Shown here piece by piece: positions 10,201 to 20,907 of a DNA stretch of 30,204 bases. Position 1 is the stretch's first letter, and the number at the start of each line of letters is the position of its first letter. The notes under the pieces were generated by a model. That model was not told where the DNA came from and made no database searches. It worked only from the letters and a program-made list of their open reading frames with translations. A program made the position numbers and the translations under genes. This stretch comes from Trachipleistophora hominis (Eukaryota; Microsporidia; Pleistophoridae): assembly GCA_000316135.1 (NCBI GenBank), contig JH993981.1, forward strand, positions 27,234-57,437. Reading direction: 5' to 3'.

Positions 10201-11231
10201 TTTTTTATTTCCTGAATTTCCATATATTCACAGATTTTGGTCGGTCTTCCCTTTATTTCCGGACCTACCACTTAGATTTTTGTTCGTATTCCTTATCATC
10301 ATTAGACTCCTCGTTAATTACCCGTTGCTTACCAGCTTTTCGTAAGAAATATACAATTCCACTACTACTATCAAACAGGTTTTGAAATTATTGGTGGTAA
10401 TGCTATAACTGTCCTTAATGTCTATTTTTTTAATACGTTCTAATTGATTATTTTATCATACCTCTTGAGGCATGTGTAAAGTCAAATGTGAATACAAAAT
10501 GACTGATTGTTGTACCTTTAGAATGTCTGCTCTGATATTTACTCCTGTTTGTTACGGCTGTTCCGTCATTTCTCTGAGATGTTTTGTTCTTGTTTGGCCG
10601 ATAGACTTATCGCATCTCTGAGACGTTATTGTAATCTAAGAGATTTAAATAGACGTATTCGATATAATAAGTTTATAAGTATCAACATAACAAGATATCA
10701 CAATTGCGTAAATTCATGTATCTAATTTCGACGATCTACGAGAGTAAGAAGTAGAAAAATAAAAAAGAATAAACCGCCCAGCAAAGGAAATAAGAGTAAC
10801 GAAGGAAACAACGATTAAAATAATACTATATTTCACAACATGAAACAGATTAACTCCAGAATATAACCGAAAATACAAAAATATAATGGGATATACATAT
10901 TAAAATACACAGTTATTAACAAAGAATAGTGATGAAAAAAACTAAAAAAAAATTATGATGATAAATACATATTTAAGTGTAAAAAGATCTAAGTAAGTGT
11001 ACGAATTAAAAATATAAAATTGCAAAATGAGAAATCAAAGGATACTAACTACTTAATTCAATACACAATCAAAAATTTGAAGCTTTTAGTAGACTTATTA
11101 CCCTAATCTCATTTGATTTTTTTATTAAAATAGTTTCATTCAAAGGTCTCGTAATATATTTTTTTCCTATTATTCGGGTCATATACGCCCGCTTCTCTTA
11201 CCACTTTAAGTCGGTCTGCAAAATATATGAT

Positions 11232-11290
11232 AAATTTTCTTCTGATCCGCTGAGAGCTATGACTGTTACCATTAGCTTTTGATTTATGAG
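11232..11290 (-). repeat. SINE-like repeat, partial copy
   Basis: On the minus strand AGCTCTCAGCGGATCAGAAGA matches the middle of the repeat family in shorter pieces (CTCAGCGGA, CAGAAGA), preceded by a diverged head AATCAAAAGCTAATGG. The A-rich 3' end is not recognisable. Confidence 0.5.
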
Positions 11291-11787
11291 TAATAAATTA
11301 ATTATCTCTCCAAACATGCCTAAATTATTACTTTAAAAAATTTTGTGTGGGAGATAAGTTAAAACGAGAGATTTGATGAAAAACTTTATTTTTTTACGAA
11401 AATTCGTTCAATTAATTCTTTACCTCTTACATAGTAAAAAATCTTACCGTTAGTTAACTATTTTTATACGTACCGAATGTTATTCGATAAATCTATGATA
11501 TTTGATGGTTACATTCAATCACTATATCCATTTTTATGTTTTATTTATCTTTCAATTCTCCTTTTATATTCGAACTCATCATTGTGTTAAACACAGGAAT
11601 ATTTCTTCTCAATTCATCCTAATATTTTTTATTGATCTTACAATTATAAAACCAGAGAATGTCGTTCGGAGGCAATGACAGCTGGAATGGGATCGCTATT
11701 ATCGGTATACAATCAATCTATTAATCAATGTCATACGTTGGTTGCTAATTTTAGTTTTGCTCGTTTTATTTATTTAAAAATTGTGAC

Positions 11788-11807
11788 NNNNNNNNNNNNN
11801 NNNNNNN
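11788..11807. other. Assembly gap (20 N)
   Basis: Twenty consecutive N. The round length suggests a fixed-size scaffold join, so true distance, and possibly order and orientation, between the two halves of the window are not proven. Confidence 0.95.
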
Positions 11808-12132
11808 ATATTCGATTCTTTTGATATTTGAAAATAACGATATTGCTTTAAAATAGTAATTTTTCATCTATTGCTTTAGCATTTATCGTGCTGTTTCAAA
11901 GTTCATCGCTGCATTATCTACCATCTAAATACATATGTTTAAAAACTTTTCATTTATTTAACACAGTACATATTCGATCAAATTGGCTTTTTAAAATCTC
12001 TTTTCGTTCCTCAATCGACTTTCAATAGTGTATGAAACGTCAAAAGTATAAATTATGGTTCTACGGTAACAAATAGCAATCTTTGAACTTATCAGGTGGT
12101 TACGTATTCATACTACGTATGTCGTTCTAGTA

Positions 12133-12160
12133 GCTAATAGGCTTATTCTCTCCTATTAGC
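12133..12160. other. Perfect 9-bp inverted repeat upstream of the 305-aa gene
   Basis: GCTAATAGG at 12133-12141 and CCTATTAGC at 12152-12160 are exact reverse complements separated by 10 bases. The hairpin ends 31 bases before the ATG at 12192. Role unknown; it could be a protein-binding palindrome or chance. Confidence 0.5.
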
Positions 12161-12182
12161 AACTTATAAAAAATCTTTTATT

Positions 12183-12187
12183 CCCCC
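12183..12187 (+). promoter_or_regulatory. CCCCC motif before the 305-aa gene
   Basis: CCCCC lies just before two close ATGs, at 12188 (short out-of-frame ORF) and 12192 (long ORF). TTATAAAAAA also lies about 20-28 bases upstream of 12192, so this gene may have both signal types. Confidence 0.5.
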
Positions 12188-12191
12188 ATGT

Positions 12192-13109
12192 ATGAATACA
12201 CTTTTCATATTAAATGGCATAATTCCAATATGTTTTGTGTGTATATTATCGTTGGTAGCTGACCTGCTTAACATATTTATAGGCAATATAATGGCTTGGT
12301 ATCTTATTGAAAAAAATTGGTATATTACATGCAGTTACGATATTACAAAATTTATCCGACACGTTAGTATTGATGGCAATAAAATAACCATAGTTGATCA
12401 GTTTAACAACAAAGAAACTGTTGAAAGTGAAGTAATTGACGAGACATTTAAACGATTTCCATTTTACAATATTGAATATCGAGAATCTATTCAAGCTCTG
12501 CTATTTTTTCGAAATGCTCCATGTTTATTTCCCGATGAGGTAATTTTTCTTAAAAACAAGTTACCAAATATAAACAAATTGGGATTCGAGGAATTCACCA
12601 AAATTGTAATCAAAGAAAAACATTCGATCGATGATATTACATCTTTTAGCACACTTTTTGGCTTTTTTGTCTACGGATTTCTAGATGGATTTGAAATACA
12701 GATTTATAAAAACTGTATTCTTGTGTTAATGGAAGGCAAGTATTTTTTCTGCATACAAATTGAAGATTGTTGCAGATACTTTGGCACAATATCTGTGGAA
12801 TGGAGTTATCCAATTTTGCTTAAAATTTATCAATCATCGTTCAAGATAGTCATAGGTAAAACGATCTATGTTGGGCAAGTCTATGATGAAATAGTTAACG
12901 TTAAAGCGAGAAAGTATTGGTTTAATAAAAGATTGAGTTGTACTGAGCTGGAAAAAATATTTGCTTCGCTAGATCTTGAATCACCACAGATGCATTTACC
13001 TAAAGCAGAAACAAATTATTTAAGTCTGTACACTTCCAAACAGGAAAAGGTTAAAGAATATAAGCGAGTATATCACAAAAATTTCAAGGAGATGTACCGT
13101 GCATGCTAA
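12192..13109 (+). CDS. Unrecognised 305-aa protein with N-terminal membrane segment
   Basis: I recognise no family. Residues 3-37 are strongly hydrophobic (a signal peptide, or one or two membrane helices), followed by a Phe/Ile/Tyr/Lys-rich body with no catalytic motif, a cysteine cluster CIQIEDCC at 187-194 and a lysine-rich end (275-302). The ATG at 12188 gives only a short ORF, so 12192 is used; a CCCCC motif lies just ahead. Coding-like sequence continues after the stop in other frames (see 13110-14810), so the protein may be a truncated form, or the downstream part may be a decayed relative. Likely a lineage-specific secreted or membrane protein; function unknown. Confidence 0.6.
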   Translation: MNTLFILNGIIPICFVCILSLVADLLNIFIGNIMAWYLIEKNWYITCSYDITKFIRHVSIDGNKITIVDQFNNKETVESEVIDETFKRFPFYNIEYRESIQALLFFRNAPCLFPDEVIFLKNKLPNINKLGFEEFTKIVIKEKHSIDDITSFSTLFGFFVYGFLDGFEIQIYKNCILVLMEGKYFFCIQIEDCCRYFGTISVEWSYPILLKIYQSSFKIVIGKTIYVGQVYDEIVNVKARKYWFNKRLSCTELEKIFASLDLESPQMHLPKAETNYLSLYTSKQEKVKEYKRVYHKNFKEMYRAC

Positions 13110-14810
13110 CGAAATAAATGAATTGACGATATATTATTGGTCACGTATGTTTTATGTTGATAAATTAATATTTTTCCCTTTTTGTTCGAATAGTAGTGTC
13201 TTCTGCTCATATACAGTGAATTTAAGCTGTTTGCCATCTTTTTCAGGAAGCATGACACAATATTATGGTACGAAACTGGTGTATAGCTATAAATTAAATA
13301 ATTTTTATACGATTAAAGATAAGGTTTGATGCAACCTGTTAAGGAATTCATCTATGAAGGAAGTTTACCAGTAAGGATTTATCAAGTTTTTCATATTATT
13401 TTGTTGAAAATGCATGTGACAAAGTTGATAATTTGTCGTAAATAAGGCTGTTACTTCACATAAAGCGGTGATGCAGAATTTGCTATCGTACGGTACGTGA
13501 TTTATATGGATCCTTCTCTATATGATTGTCTTATTTCATCCGTATATCCTTTTATTATTGGCGATTTTTCGGAAATAAATCGATTGATAAGGAAGCGAAA
13601 CAGAAATATTTTTATGGTTTTGCGATTATTACAGTATAATTGAAAGTGAAAAAAGTATATTGAAGTGATTGATTGTCTCGATTTATGATTTTAGTTCTTT
13701 CTGTATTTATCACAGCAGTAATTGGTTTAAATGGTAATTATATATTCAAAAAATGAAGTGACAATTGTATCTGTTTTAAATTATTGTTTAAATAAGAACC
13801 ATGTTGTTTTCTGGATTTTTATTGATTTTTTACGTCATAAAGTCGACTTTATTTGTGATTATTACGAATTGCTAAGGTAAGCAAAACTCAATGCCACAAA
13901 TTCCATGCGATGTTGAAAAAAGCAGACAATGGCCTAAAAACAAAAGATTTCAGGCGTTATTTAAACGTAAATATAGTACAAAAGTTAATAATACATTTAT
14001 ATCGGTTGATGACAACATGATTTATAAATTTAAAATTTGTTGTGCTATAATCTCCCATTTAGCTTAATTGATTTTATCTCATAAAATATTTCAACTTAAG
14101 CGTTGAATAAAGTTTAAAATATTTATATTTACGTACATAAATTGATAAATTTCCATCTAAACTATAGGCACAACGTATTGGTACCCATGTTACTCTATAA
14201 AAATCCCATACCATTTTGTAATTTTGAAATTTATCTTTCATGAGAATCATGACTCATCAATCGACATTATTCGTTGGCATTTTTTATTTCTTGTGTAACT
14301 TTCAATAAACATCTTATTGTTAATTATTTTAAACTTCTTTTTCACATTTGAGAAATGTTTCTACCAAAAAATGTTAAATTTAATTATTGACAGGAGTAGA
14401 GAGATTTTTCCTATTCGAGTGTCAGAACTGATAATTGTTGGCGTGCTAGTCAGAAATATCTACCGGGTTGTAGTAAAGTTATGGCCGTAAAAAACTTAAA
14501 AATTATTACAATACATTACATGATCATTTGTGCTATAAATATGAGTATAATTATTATCGTAAAAGACATCATTGTTTACGTCTAAATTTCAAAATGTTGG
14601 TCAGATTATTACATAGTGGTATGAATGTACTTGCATACCAGAACAATCATTGTTTAATAATTGATTCCAAGATCTGTATTCAGATTATCGGTGCTAGCTG
14701 TATAGATGTCAAAATAATATGAGGAAATTTTTTTAGCGAATATGTATGGAAGGTTGATGTGAAAATTGAATATTTGTTTTTAACCAGATACTTAACAAAA
14801 AAGTTATAAC
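13110..14810 (+). pseudogene. Frame-hopping coding remains, possibly a decayed relative of the 305-aa gene
   Basis: Short coding-like blocks follow each other in different frames: 13147-13329, 13329-13445 (ATG overlapping the preceding stop), 13506-13643 (MDPSLYDCLISSVYPFIIG...), 13731-13880, 13801-13875 (signal-peptide-like), 13891-14067 and about 14528-14722 (no ATG start). Two blocks resemble the 305-aa protein: YSTKVNNTFISVDDNMI (13891 block) against DITKFIRHVSIDGNKI, and NVLAYQNNHCLIIDSKICIQI (14528 block, quoted in part: NNHCLIIDSKICIQI) against IQIYKNCILVLMEGKYFFCIQI in part. The similarity is by eye and modest. It could also be the broken 3' part of one larger gene starting at 12192. 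Confidence 0.33.
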
Positions 14811-15066
14811 GTTGTTTGTCAGAGTACGTGTTGTCAAATTAGTGCGATTAGATAGATAATCCCATTTTTTTATTTAATTCGATGTAACACATATTTTATA
14901 TTACAAAATCGAGAATTCCGAAGGACCAAAAAGTTTTATATGCGGTTTGTCATGAGTACGCAGATTATTTAATGTTTTACATGCTAATATTTAAAAGAGC
15001 TAACATAAACTGACATATTTTCTGGGAAATACGAAATTCGTTTCTTGTTAAAACTCTGTTATGTCA

Positions 15067-15160
15067 TGAACCAAAGACCAGTAACTATGTTCACCTCCCA
15101 GTAAATCAGAAAAGCGTGTATGGAGAGAGATGAATAAATAAAAAGCCTTTTCAAAAAAGC
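15067..15160 (+). mobile_element. SINE-like retroposon copy
   Basis: It starts TGAACCAAAGACCAGT and ends AATAAATAAAAAGCCTTTTC followed by AAAAAA. A possible decayed duplication is AAAACTCTGTTATGTCA (15050-15066) against AAAATTTTGTTAGGTGCA (15169-15186), which needs a one-base gap, so the support is moderate. Confidence 0.6.
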
Positions 15161-15318
15161 TGCACACAAAAATTTTGTTAGGTGCATTTATCGGTTCAAA
15201 ATATATGTTATATCATCGTGATGGCATATATTCTGGTCAACCACGGCAATTTTTTGCACCTGATCGATCTTTAATGGTATACTCGAAAACCCCTGTGATT
15301 TCAACTACAAATTTACTG

Positions 15319-15323
15319 CCCCC
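15319..15323 (+). promoter_or_regulatory. CCCCC motif abutting the start of the coiled-coil gene
   Basis: CCCCC touches the ATG at 15324. It has the same placement as CCCGGG at Rpt1, and fixes the start codon. Confidence 0.55.
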
Positions 15324-15857
15324 ATGGACAAGGACAAACGGATTGATGACCTAATTTTGGAGATGAGAAACATCAACAAACTAAATTTTGAACTGCTTGA
15401 AAAGTTAATAAAGGAGAAGGACAACTTAGTATCCCAGGAAAAATTAAATAATAGTTTGCGAGAGGAGGTGGAGAGTCTCAGCAAAGAAAATAGAGAATTG
15501 AAAAACGACATAATTGGAAAGAGTAAAGAAATAGCAAGAATTAAAAAACATTCAGAGGTTGCTATTAGAAGAATGAAACATGATATAGCAAGCGAAACAT
15601 GCCCTAAAAGACGTAAGGAGCTCAGCGAATCAATCGATTATGAATTGAAAACTAAAATACTTGAATCGTTACTTTTTCACCTTGGAAGAAAGTTTCAATT
15701 CGATGGCGAGCTCTTGGTTGATGTATATAAGGTGGTAAATGATCCTAAGGATGATTTTCTAAGACGTTTAGTTGATTCTATCAAAGATTCACATGATAAT
15801 TATATCAAAATGAATCAAGCAGATGATGAAATAGAATTTAATCTGGATGGTAGTTAA
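15324..15857 (+). CDS. Coiled-coil protein, unknown function
   Basis: A 177-aa acidic/basic protein with no signal peptide or membrane segment. Residues 1-75 have a heptad-like pattern of Leu/Ile with charged residues (for example LREEVESLSKENRELKNDI), followed by a basic linker (72-100) and a compact region at 105-160 (LESLLFHLGRKFQFDGELLV). The tail is acidic. A long coil followed by a small folded domain is seen in kinetochore, spindle and tethering proteins, but I cannot assign one. The start is set by the abutting CCCCC. It is the left neighbour of RPL12, convergent with it and about 290 bases away. Confidence 0.75.
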   Translation: MDKDKRIDDLILEMRNINKLNFELLEKLIKEKDNLVSQEKLNNSLREEVESLSKENRELKNDIIGKSKEIARIKKHSEVAIRRMKHDIASETCPKRRKELSESIDYELKTKILESLLFHLGRKFQFDGELLVDVYKVVNDPKDDFLRRLVDSIKDSHDNYIKMNQADDEIEFNLDGS

Positions 15858-16147
15858 TTAAAACAGGAAAGTTCTTATCTTAAAGCTGTTTGGCTTTGTG
15901 TTAAATTGGACTATATTGTTCGTTATAATTTACACAATCATATCTTTATTGCTGTGTGTAGAATCGGTGAAGATTAAACAGGGCCTATGTATATTAATCA
16001 TTTTGTATTTTTTTATTGAGGTGAATAACCATTTGCTATCGCGAAATGTAAGACACTAAAAAATCACCTCGATTATTTATGTGAGCAACCACAACGAATG
16101 CTGAGATAAATATCAGAGACGTACTTTCCGAGTTAAAATACCTTTAA

Positions 16148-16642
16148 TTACTCAGCTGGTAGCCTCAATTCACCCCCTCGAATCTCCTTTAGAACATCCT
16201 TAGGGCATTTTCCCTCAATCTTGCAGCCAATTGAAACACATGTTCCCAAAACCTGCATGATGGTACCCTTGAATTCATTAGATAAGCTTCTCCCTTTCAT
16301 AGCTCTCGCTATTTCCACAACATCAACTAAAGTGATACTTCCCGTGTGCTTGATATTTTTCTCCTTCTTTCTATCACGGGGTGGTTCATTTAAAGCTTTA
16401 AGAATGAGAGTGGCTGTGCTAGGCAGCACTTCAATAGTCGCCTTTCGGTCTTTAATGGCCAATCTAACGTTTATCTTCAAACTTTTGTAGTCCATTGTTG
16501 CTTTCTTGATGTCTTCACCAACTACCTTAGCAGGAATCCCTAATGGTCCTACTTTTTGCGCTAATGTCGCGCCTGGTACTTCTCCTCCGACGCAACGCAG
16601 TGACACATATTTTATTGAATCATCAATTGCCGGTCCTGCCAT
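16148..16642 (-). CDS. RPL12: 60S ribosomal protein L12 (uL11)
   Basis: This ribosomal protein sits at the base of the GTPase-centre stalk. At 164 aa it is the usual eukaryotic length. It aligns along its whole length with RPL12: an N-terminal uL11 domain (VSLRCVGGEVPGATLAQKVGPLGI at about 13-36, quoted in part) and the rRNA-binding C-terminal domain with EPPRDRKKEKNIKHTG, ARAM and QVLGTCVSIGCKIEG. No break is visible. The start at 16642 has both an AAATTT and a CCC signal just upstream. It converges with the coiled-coil gene. Confidence 0.97.
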   Translation of the reverse strand: MAGPAIDDSIKYVSLRCVGGEVPGATLAQKVGPLGIPAKVVGEDIKKATMDYKSLKINVRLAIKDRKATIEVLPSTATLILKALNEPPRDRKKEKNIKHTGSITLVDVVEIARAMKGRSLSNEFKGTIMQVLGTCVSIGCKIEGKCPKDVLKEIRGGELRLPAE

Positions 16643-16648
16643 ATGTGA

Positions 16649-16662
16649 GGGTGGCCAAATTT
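16649..16662 (-). promoter_or_regulatory. AAATTT plus CCC signals of RPL12
   Basis: Read on the minus strand, AAATTT (16662-16657) is followed by GGCCACCCTCACAT before the ATG; the CCC is at 16651-16649. AAATTT-like and CCC-like signals together upstream of ribosomal protein genes are a described microsporidian arrangement. Confidence 0.6.
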
Positions 16663-18307
16663 CAAAAATTTTTTACTTGATCATGGCAGGGTGTGATAAT
16701 GTAGATATTATGCTTTATAGAGTGCCATCAATGTTAGTAGCCTGCATTGTAATGTGAATGATACGTTTAAAGCAAGTTTTACGTATTTTTTTGTTATGAA
16801 TGGTAAAAGTTATTACGTTGAGAATTATATCTCATTGTACATACAATACTGCAAACAATTTTAACTTATTATAAAACAAAAATGTTTATTTTGATTCGTA
16901 ATATATTTTTGAATAAGTTGTTTTTCTTTGAATATAATCTTTGTCAACCAGTTTGAATTCATTACATAATACTTTACTTACAATTCATTTTAATACTTTC
17001 AAATAACATTATTGGGTAACTATTACAGTTTTCATTTTTTATTATACATTATTCCTCAACATCTAATTTAACACCGTAAAATGTGAATTGGAATACCTAC
17101 AGCAGCCTTAAATCATACCTCAATTATAAAATTTCAATTAGAATAGAATAACAGTGAATAATTTCAAACTGCTTATACAAGGACATCATTTAGCAAAGGA
17201 TAATGCTATGAAAATGGTCAATGTTTGGCCATATCACTACAAAATTTTAAATCTAATTATAAAAAACCTATGCCTGCTTTCTAACCTGCTATTGTCAGCA
17301 ATTTTTCTGATACTTCCGCTAAAAATAGTTTTATGAAGTTTATAGACCATCGTGTCATTCTCATATTTGTTGACTACATGTTAAATTCATGTAACACCCA
17401 AATAGAATTCATAAGTGAATTTGTGGTCATAATTTTTTTCTCACCAAACAGCCAATATATTAATCATAATTCTGCATTCTAAAAGATTCATACTTGGTAT
17501 GTCATACTACATGATCACTCTTGATATATTGTTTTGAAGACTGTTATAACCAATTAAACCAAAATTTCAATAACAAATGTCAATTTGGCACGTAACTACA
17601 TATTGTAGATGAGATGTATTGATTGTATCTAATTAGATTTTCAGTGAATGACAAAAATATCGAGTGTATGAATAGTAATATATACAACGACTTAGAAAAT
17701 ATAGTTTTCATAAATACATCGCTACAATAATTACATACTTTTAATATCACATCTAAATAATAAATTACTGGTTTTATAACACATGTAATTTTAACACCTT
17801 TAATGATAAAATGTCACATTTTAACATTTTACTTCACATAAACCGGTATAGAGAAGCTTTTTATATTCAATAAATAATTCATCCTCTAATCCTTTACATT
17901 TAAACATGTTTTACAAGAATGCTTTATGAAACAAGCTTTTTGATGAGATAGCTTTTTTTGTTGAACTTATTTGCTCTGGAATATAATCACATTCTCTGGT
18001 TTTGGGTAATTAGGATGTGTTTTTGGCGCCTGTGAACATCATAAACAACAATTGTACATATTTTAAACTACTTCTTGAAGTTGATAAAGCTTTTTTATCA
18101 AAATCTTTTTTTATCCTATGATATCTCACAATATAAATTTTAACGGGTCGATAAGTCACGTTTTTATTCGTGAAATAAAAAATTAAAAAAATTTACCTCA
18201 TTTCATAATTTGTTTAGTATTATTTAGTATGAAATAACCAATTTTCTTTTAATTTATATAGTTTATATCGAAGACATCAAATTTTTATACATAGTCTAAT
18301 TCGAAAC
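16663..18307. other. AT-rich intergenic region, nothing identified
   Basis: No ATG-initiated gene was found; the longest frame (17154-17336) opens with GTG and translates to low-complexity hydrophobic sequence. No copy of the dispersed repeat was noticed. Confidence 0.5.
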
Positions 18308-19036
18308 ATGTTGCAACCAAGCATCATAACACACATCAATGATAAAAAGGTTCAGTCAATTGGTTACATAGCTAAGTTAAAAGAATTTTACGTAAAACTC
18401 TGTATGTATATTTTATGGTTAATCACACTTGCGTATTGCTCTCGGAAACTGCATCGTTATTTAATAAGACCGTATGAAAATAGAGGCGAAATCATGAAAA
18501 TGTATGGAAATTTAAAACCCAGAATTGTAAAATCGGGTCCAAATGCTTCTCAGATGGCTACAAATCAGTTTATAGCCGAAATCGAAGAAGTTGCAGCAAA
18601 TTTTGTTAAAATAAAAATGAACAGTTTATTTCTGTGTACCTCAGATGAAAGCAATAACGTGGAGGGATCACCTACATATTTAGAGACGAATTGTCTCTGG
18701 AAGGTTGAGCGGCTTTCAAAAAATAACAGTAATGTAATGCTAAAGATAGGCGGTAATTTCTTAGTAAAAGCGACTGAAAAGGACAATAGAGAGTCGTCTT
18801 ATGGTCATAAATTGAAACTAGTGCCGTTCACGACAGCTGATTCCGGCAAGTGGTTCTGGGAAAAATATAAACCCAATGTTTCAAAAATAACGGAGTATGG
18901 GGAGGACGAGTACAGTAGTTCATCTGATAGTGACGATAGCAGTAGCGAGTTGGTGGACCAGAAAAAGAAGAAAAGTGTTATAATCGGCGTAGAGAAAAAG
19001 TTAAGACCTGAAGAAAAGAAAATGTTTGGTTTATAG
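18308..19036 (+). CDS. Divergent ricin-B-like (beta-trefoil) protein with membrane anchor
   Basis: A 242-aa relative of the two secreted proteins at 20908-21624 and 29090-29767. The domain at about 100-187 keeps the order LFLC (107-110), LWKVE (130-134), IGGNFLV (147-153) and KWFWE (181-185), matching GYFC, TWNVVE, TGGLCL and FKWKI of the relative. Several cysteines conserved in the other two are absent here; C110 remains. Instead of a cleavable signal peptide it has a single membrane segment at about 31-44 (LCMYILWLITLAYC), suggesting a type II anchored form. The C-terminal tail holds a Ser/Asp/Glu-rich run (about 198-214) followed by lysines. There is no CCC motif; a TTTATAC box lies about 20 bases before the ATG. 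Confidence 0.65.
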   Translation: MLQPSIITHINDKKVQSIGYIAKLKEFYVKLCMYILWLITLAYCSRKLHRYLIRPYENRGEIMKMYGNLKPRIVKSGPNASQMATNQFIAEIEEVAANFVKIKMNSLFLCTSDESNNVEGSPTYLETNCLWKVERLSKNNSNVMLKIGGNFLVKATEKDNRESSYGHKLKLVPFTTADSGKWFWEKYKPNVSKITEYGEDEYSSSSDSDDSSSELVDQKKKKSVIIGVEKKLRPEEKKMFGL

Positions 19037-20333
19037 TAAATTTTATATTTAATTAGCAGCGATATTCCGTTTACAAAAAATAAATTAAACAAGTATGCAT
19101 TTGATAAGATTTTTTCTTCTTTTGTTCTTAATTTCATTCTAAGCCTGCCATTTAAGTGCCGTTCGCATCTCCAAATAGGAGGTCGAAAAATTAATTTTAA
19201 AGTAGCATTAGTGTTTTCGCTAAACATTTCAGTAGAAGCTGGGCTTGTCTCGGAAAATAAAAACCAAATAACGATATATAACTTTTTATAGATTGTAAAT
19301 GTTAAATAAAACTTGTATGTTTTTCTTAAAATTGATCAATCAGCCCACAAGTTGTCTTTCAACCAATTTTAATAACAATATATTTTTGCATTTATACCAA
19401 TCTCTGATGTTTCAAAATAATTTCGCAATATATTTATAATTTGTGGGCAATACAGTAGTTTCAAATCATCTAATATGCTTATAATGTGATTTAAGCTGTT
19501 TATGAACACCAATTTATAACACAGAAGAAATTCCATCGGCCATTTAGATAAATCATTACTGTCGCACTATATATTTTTTAAGTATATTTAGTAAATATAA
19601 ACGAAATGCGACAACTCTAACTTAATTATAATTTTAATAGTAATGAAAGGACAGCATCCGGGCTGATGGATTGTATTAGGGAAATCAAATTATTTGGCCT
19701 GCTTCTGAAAAAATCTCAATTTTTGTTCCAACTTTTGGCGAAGAATATAAACCACATGATTTTTCCAATTTTCTTTCTGAAACACACCTCAACATTGTAT
19801 ATTAACGAAGTGAATAATACAAGTTTTTGAGAGATTAATTTCGAATCTCAATCGAAAGATATGGCTGTAAGAAATCGATAAAAGGAGATATTATGAGTTA
19901 GTTTAGGAAAGTTTTATATTAATTAAATCATTGGAATAATAATATTTTGTTTTGTAAGCGGAAATAATGTTATTAAATAACAAACGATACTAAGAGAGTT
20001 AGAGAAATTCGCGTAAGGGTTAATCATTAGTTTGATGTGTTTTTAAAAAGCTGAATCGACAAAGAATATTTATTACGTATTGTTAATACACAAAACACGT
20101 ACATTCGACATGCCTCATGATTGTCATACTTTGTAGGTGAAAACACTCGGAAATATATCAGGGCTGGTTTCAAACGAGGTATCATTGCTTCGGTAAAATA
20201 CTGAATATGTACTTTTGTCTATAAATATATTGACCACCAATTTGCTACCTTTCCTGCGATAGAGACAGCGGTAGAGTTGTACATATTAACTGGTACCATA
20301 CTCGAATTGTTGTGTGCAGCAACGAGTAGTCTT
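19037..20333. other. AT-rich intergenic region
   Basis: No supported gene. A 54-aa ATG frame at 19666-19830 has more balanced composition than its surroundings but no recognised motif and is not called. Confidence 0.45.
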
Positions 20334-20441
20334 GTTTAAAAAAAAGTATGTTTAATTATAACCTTACAACATATTATCCAATCAGACTCACTTTTTGGTC
20401 CGCTGAGACCGACCATGGCCACCGGCCTTTGGTTAATGGAA
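20334..20441 (-). mobile_element. SINE-like retroposon copy with target-site duplication
   Basis: On the minus strand it has AACCAAAGGCCGGTGGCC, ATGGTCGGTCTCAGCGGACC, TATAATTAAACATAC and an A/T-rich end. It is flanked by CAACGAGTAGTCTT at 20320-20333 and CAACGAGTAGCCTT at 20442-20455, matching at 13 of 14 positions. Confidence 0.78.
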
Positions 20442-20455
20442 CAACGAGTAGCCTT

Positions 20456-20907
20456 TTTCAATTATCATTGATTTTCGATCATGTTATCCTATATTTTATA
20501 CTTCTTTCTTCGAACTGACTCGAATCAAGCCTAGAATTTAAATTTTAAGTAATTTTTTATGTGCCAAAAACACTTAAAAAATATATGTTGTTATAGCACA
20601 ATGAATGCAATTTTCATAAAAATTATAAGCTTATGGTTTATTCGTTATGTAACTAAGAATAGCCCTGCATCTCGTCCTTATTGCTAAAACAGTGTCGTAT
20701 TGCTGTTCGTATGTAGCATGTTAAGGTGCTTACTACGCTACATTCATACATATCATCCTTCGTGATATAACAGTAATGTCCATCGTATACTCGAGAAGGT
20801 ATTACATTTAAATATTCTTTCAACGTCTAAATGTAATGATATATGCTGACTAAAAAAACAAAAATAAACACAGATTATGATTTATTATAATATGTTCTGT
20901 ACATAAA
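20456..20907. other. AT-rich region downstream of the ricin-B-like gene
   Basis: No gene or repeat recognised. Confidence 0.45.

Larger units (their letters stand above)
10330..12182. other. AT-rich region with contig gap, no intact gene
   Basis: It contains a strand-composition switch (A-rich plus strand from about 10680 to 11060), a partial repeat at 11232-11290, the N run at 11788-11807 and a hairpin at 12133-12160. No coding sequence or RNA gene was recognised. Confidence 0.5.

Noticed and set aside
13099..13329. 76-aa frame as an independent gene
   Set aside because: Opens with GTG and overlaps the end of the 305-aa gene; treated as part of the decayed tract.
16506..16757. Frames antisense to RPL12
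   Set aside because: Shadow of a well-identified gene on the other strand.
17154..17336. 60-aa hydrophobic frame
   Set aside because: Opens with GTG, low-complexity, no motif.
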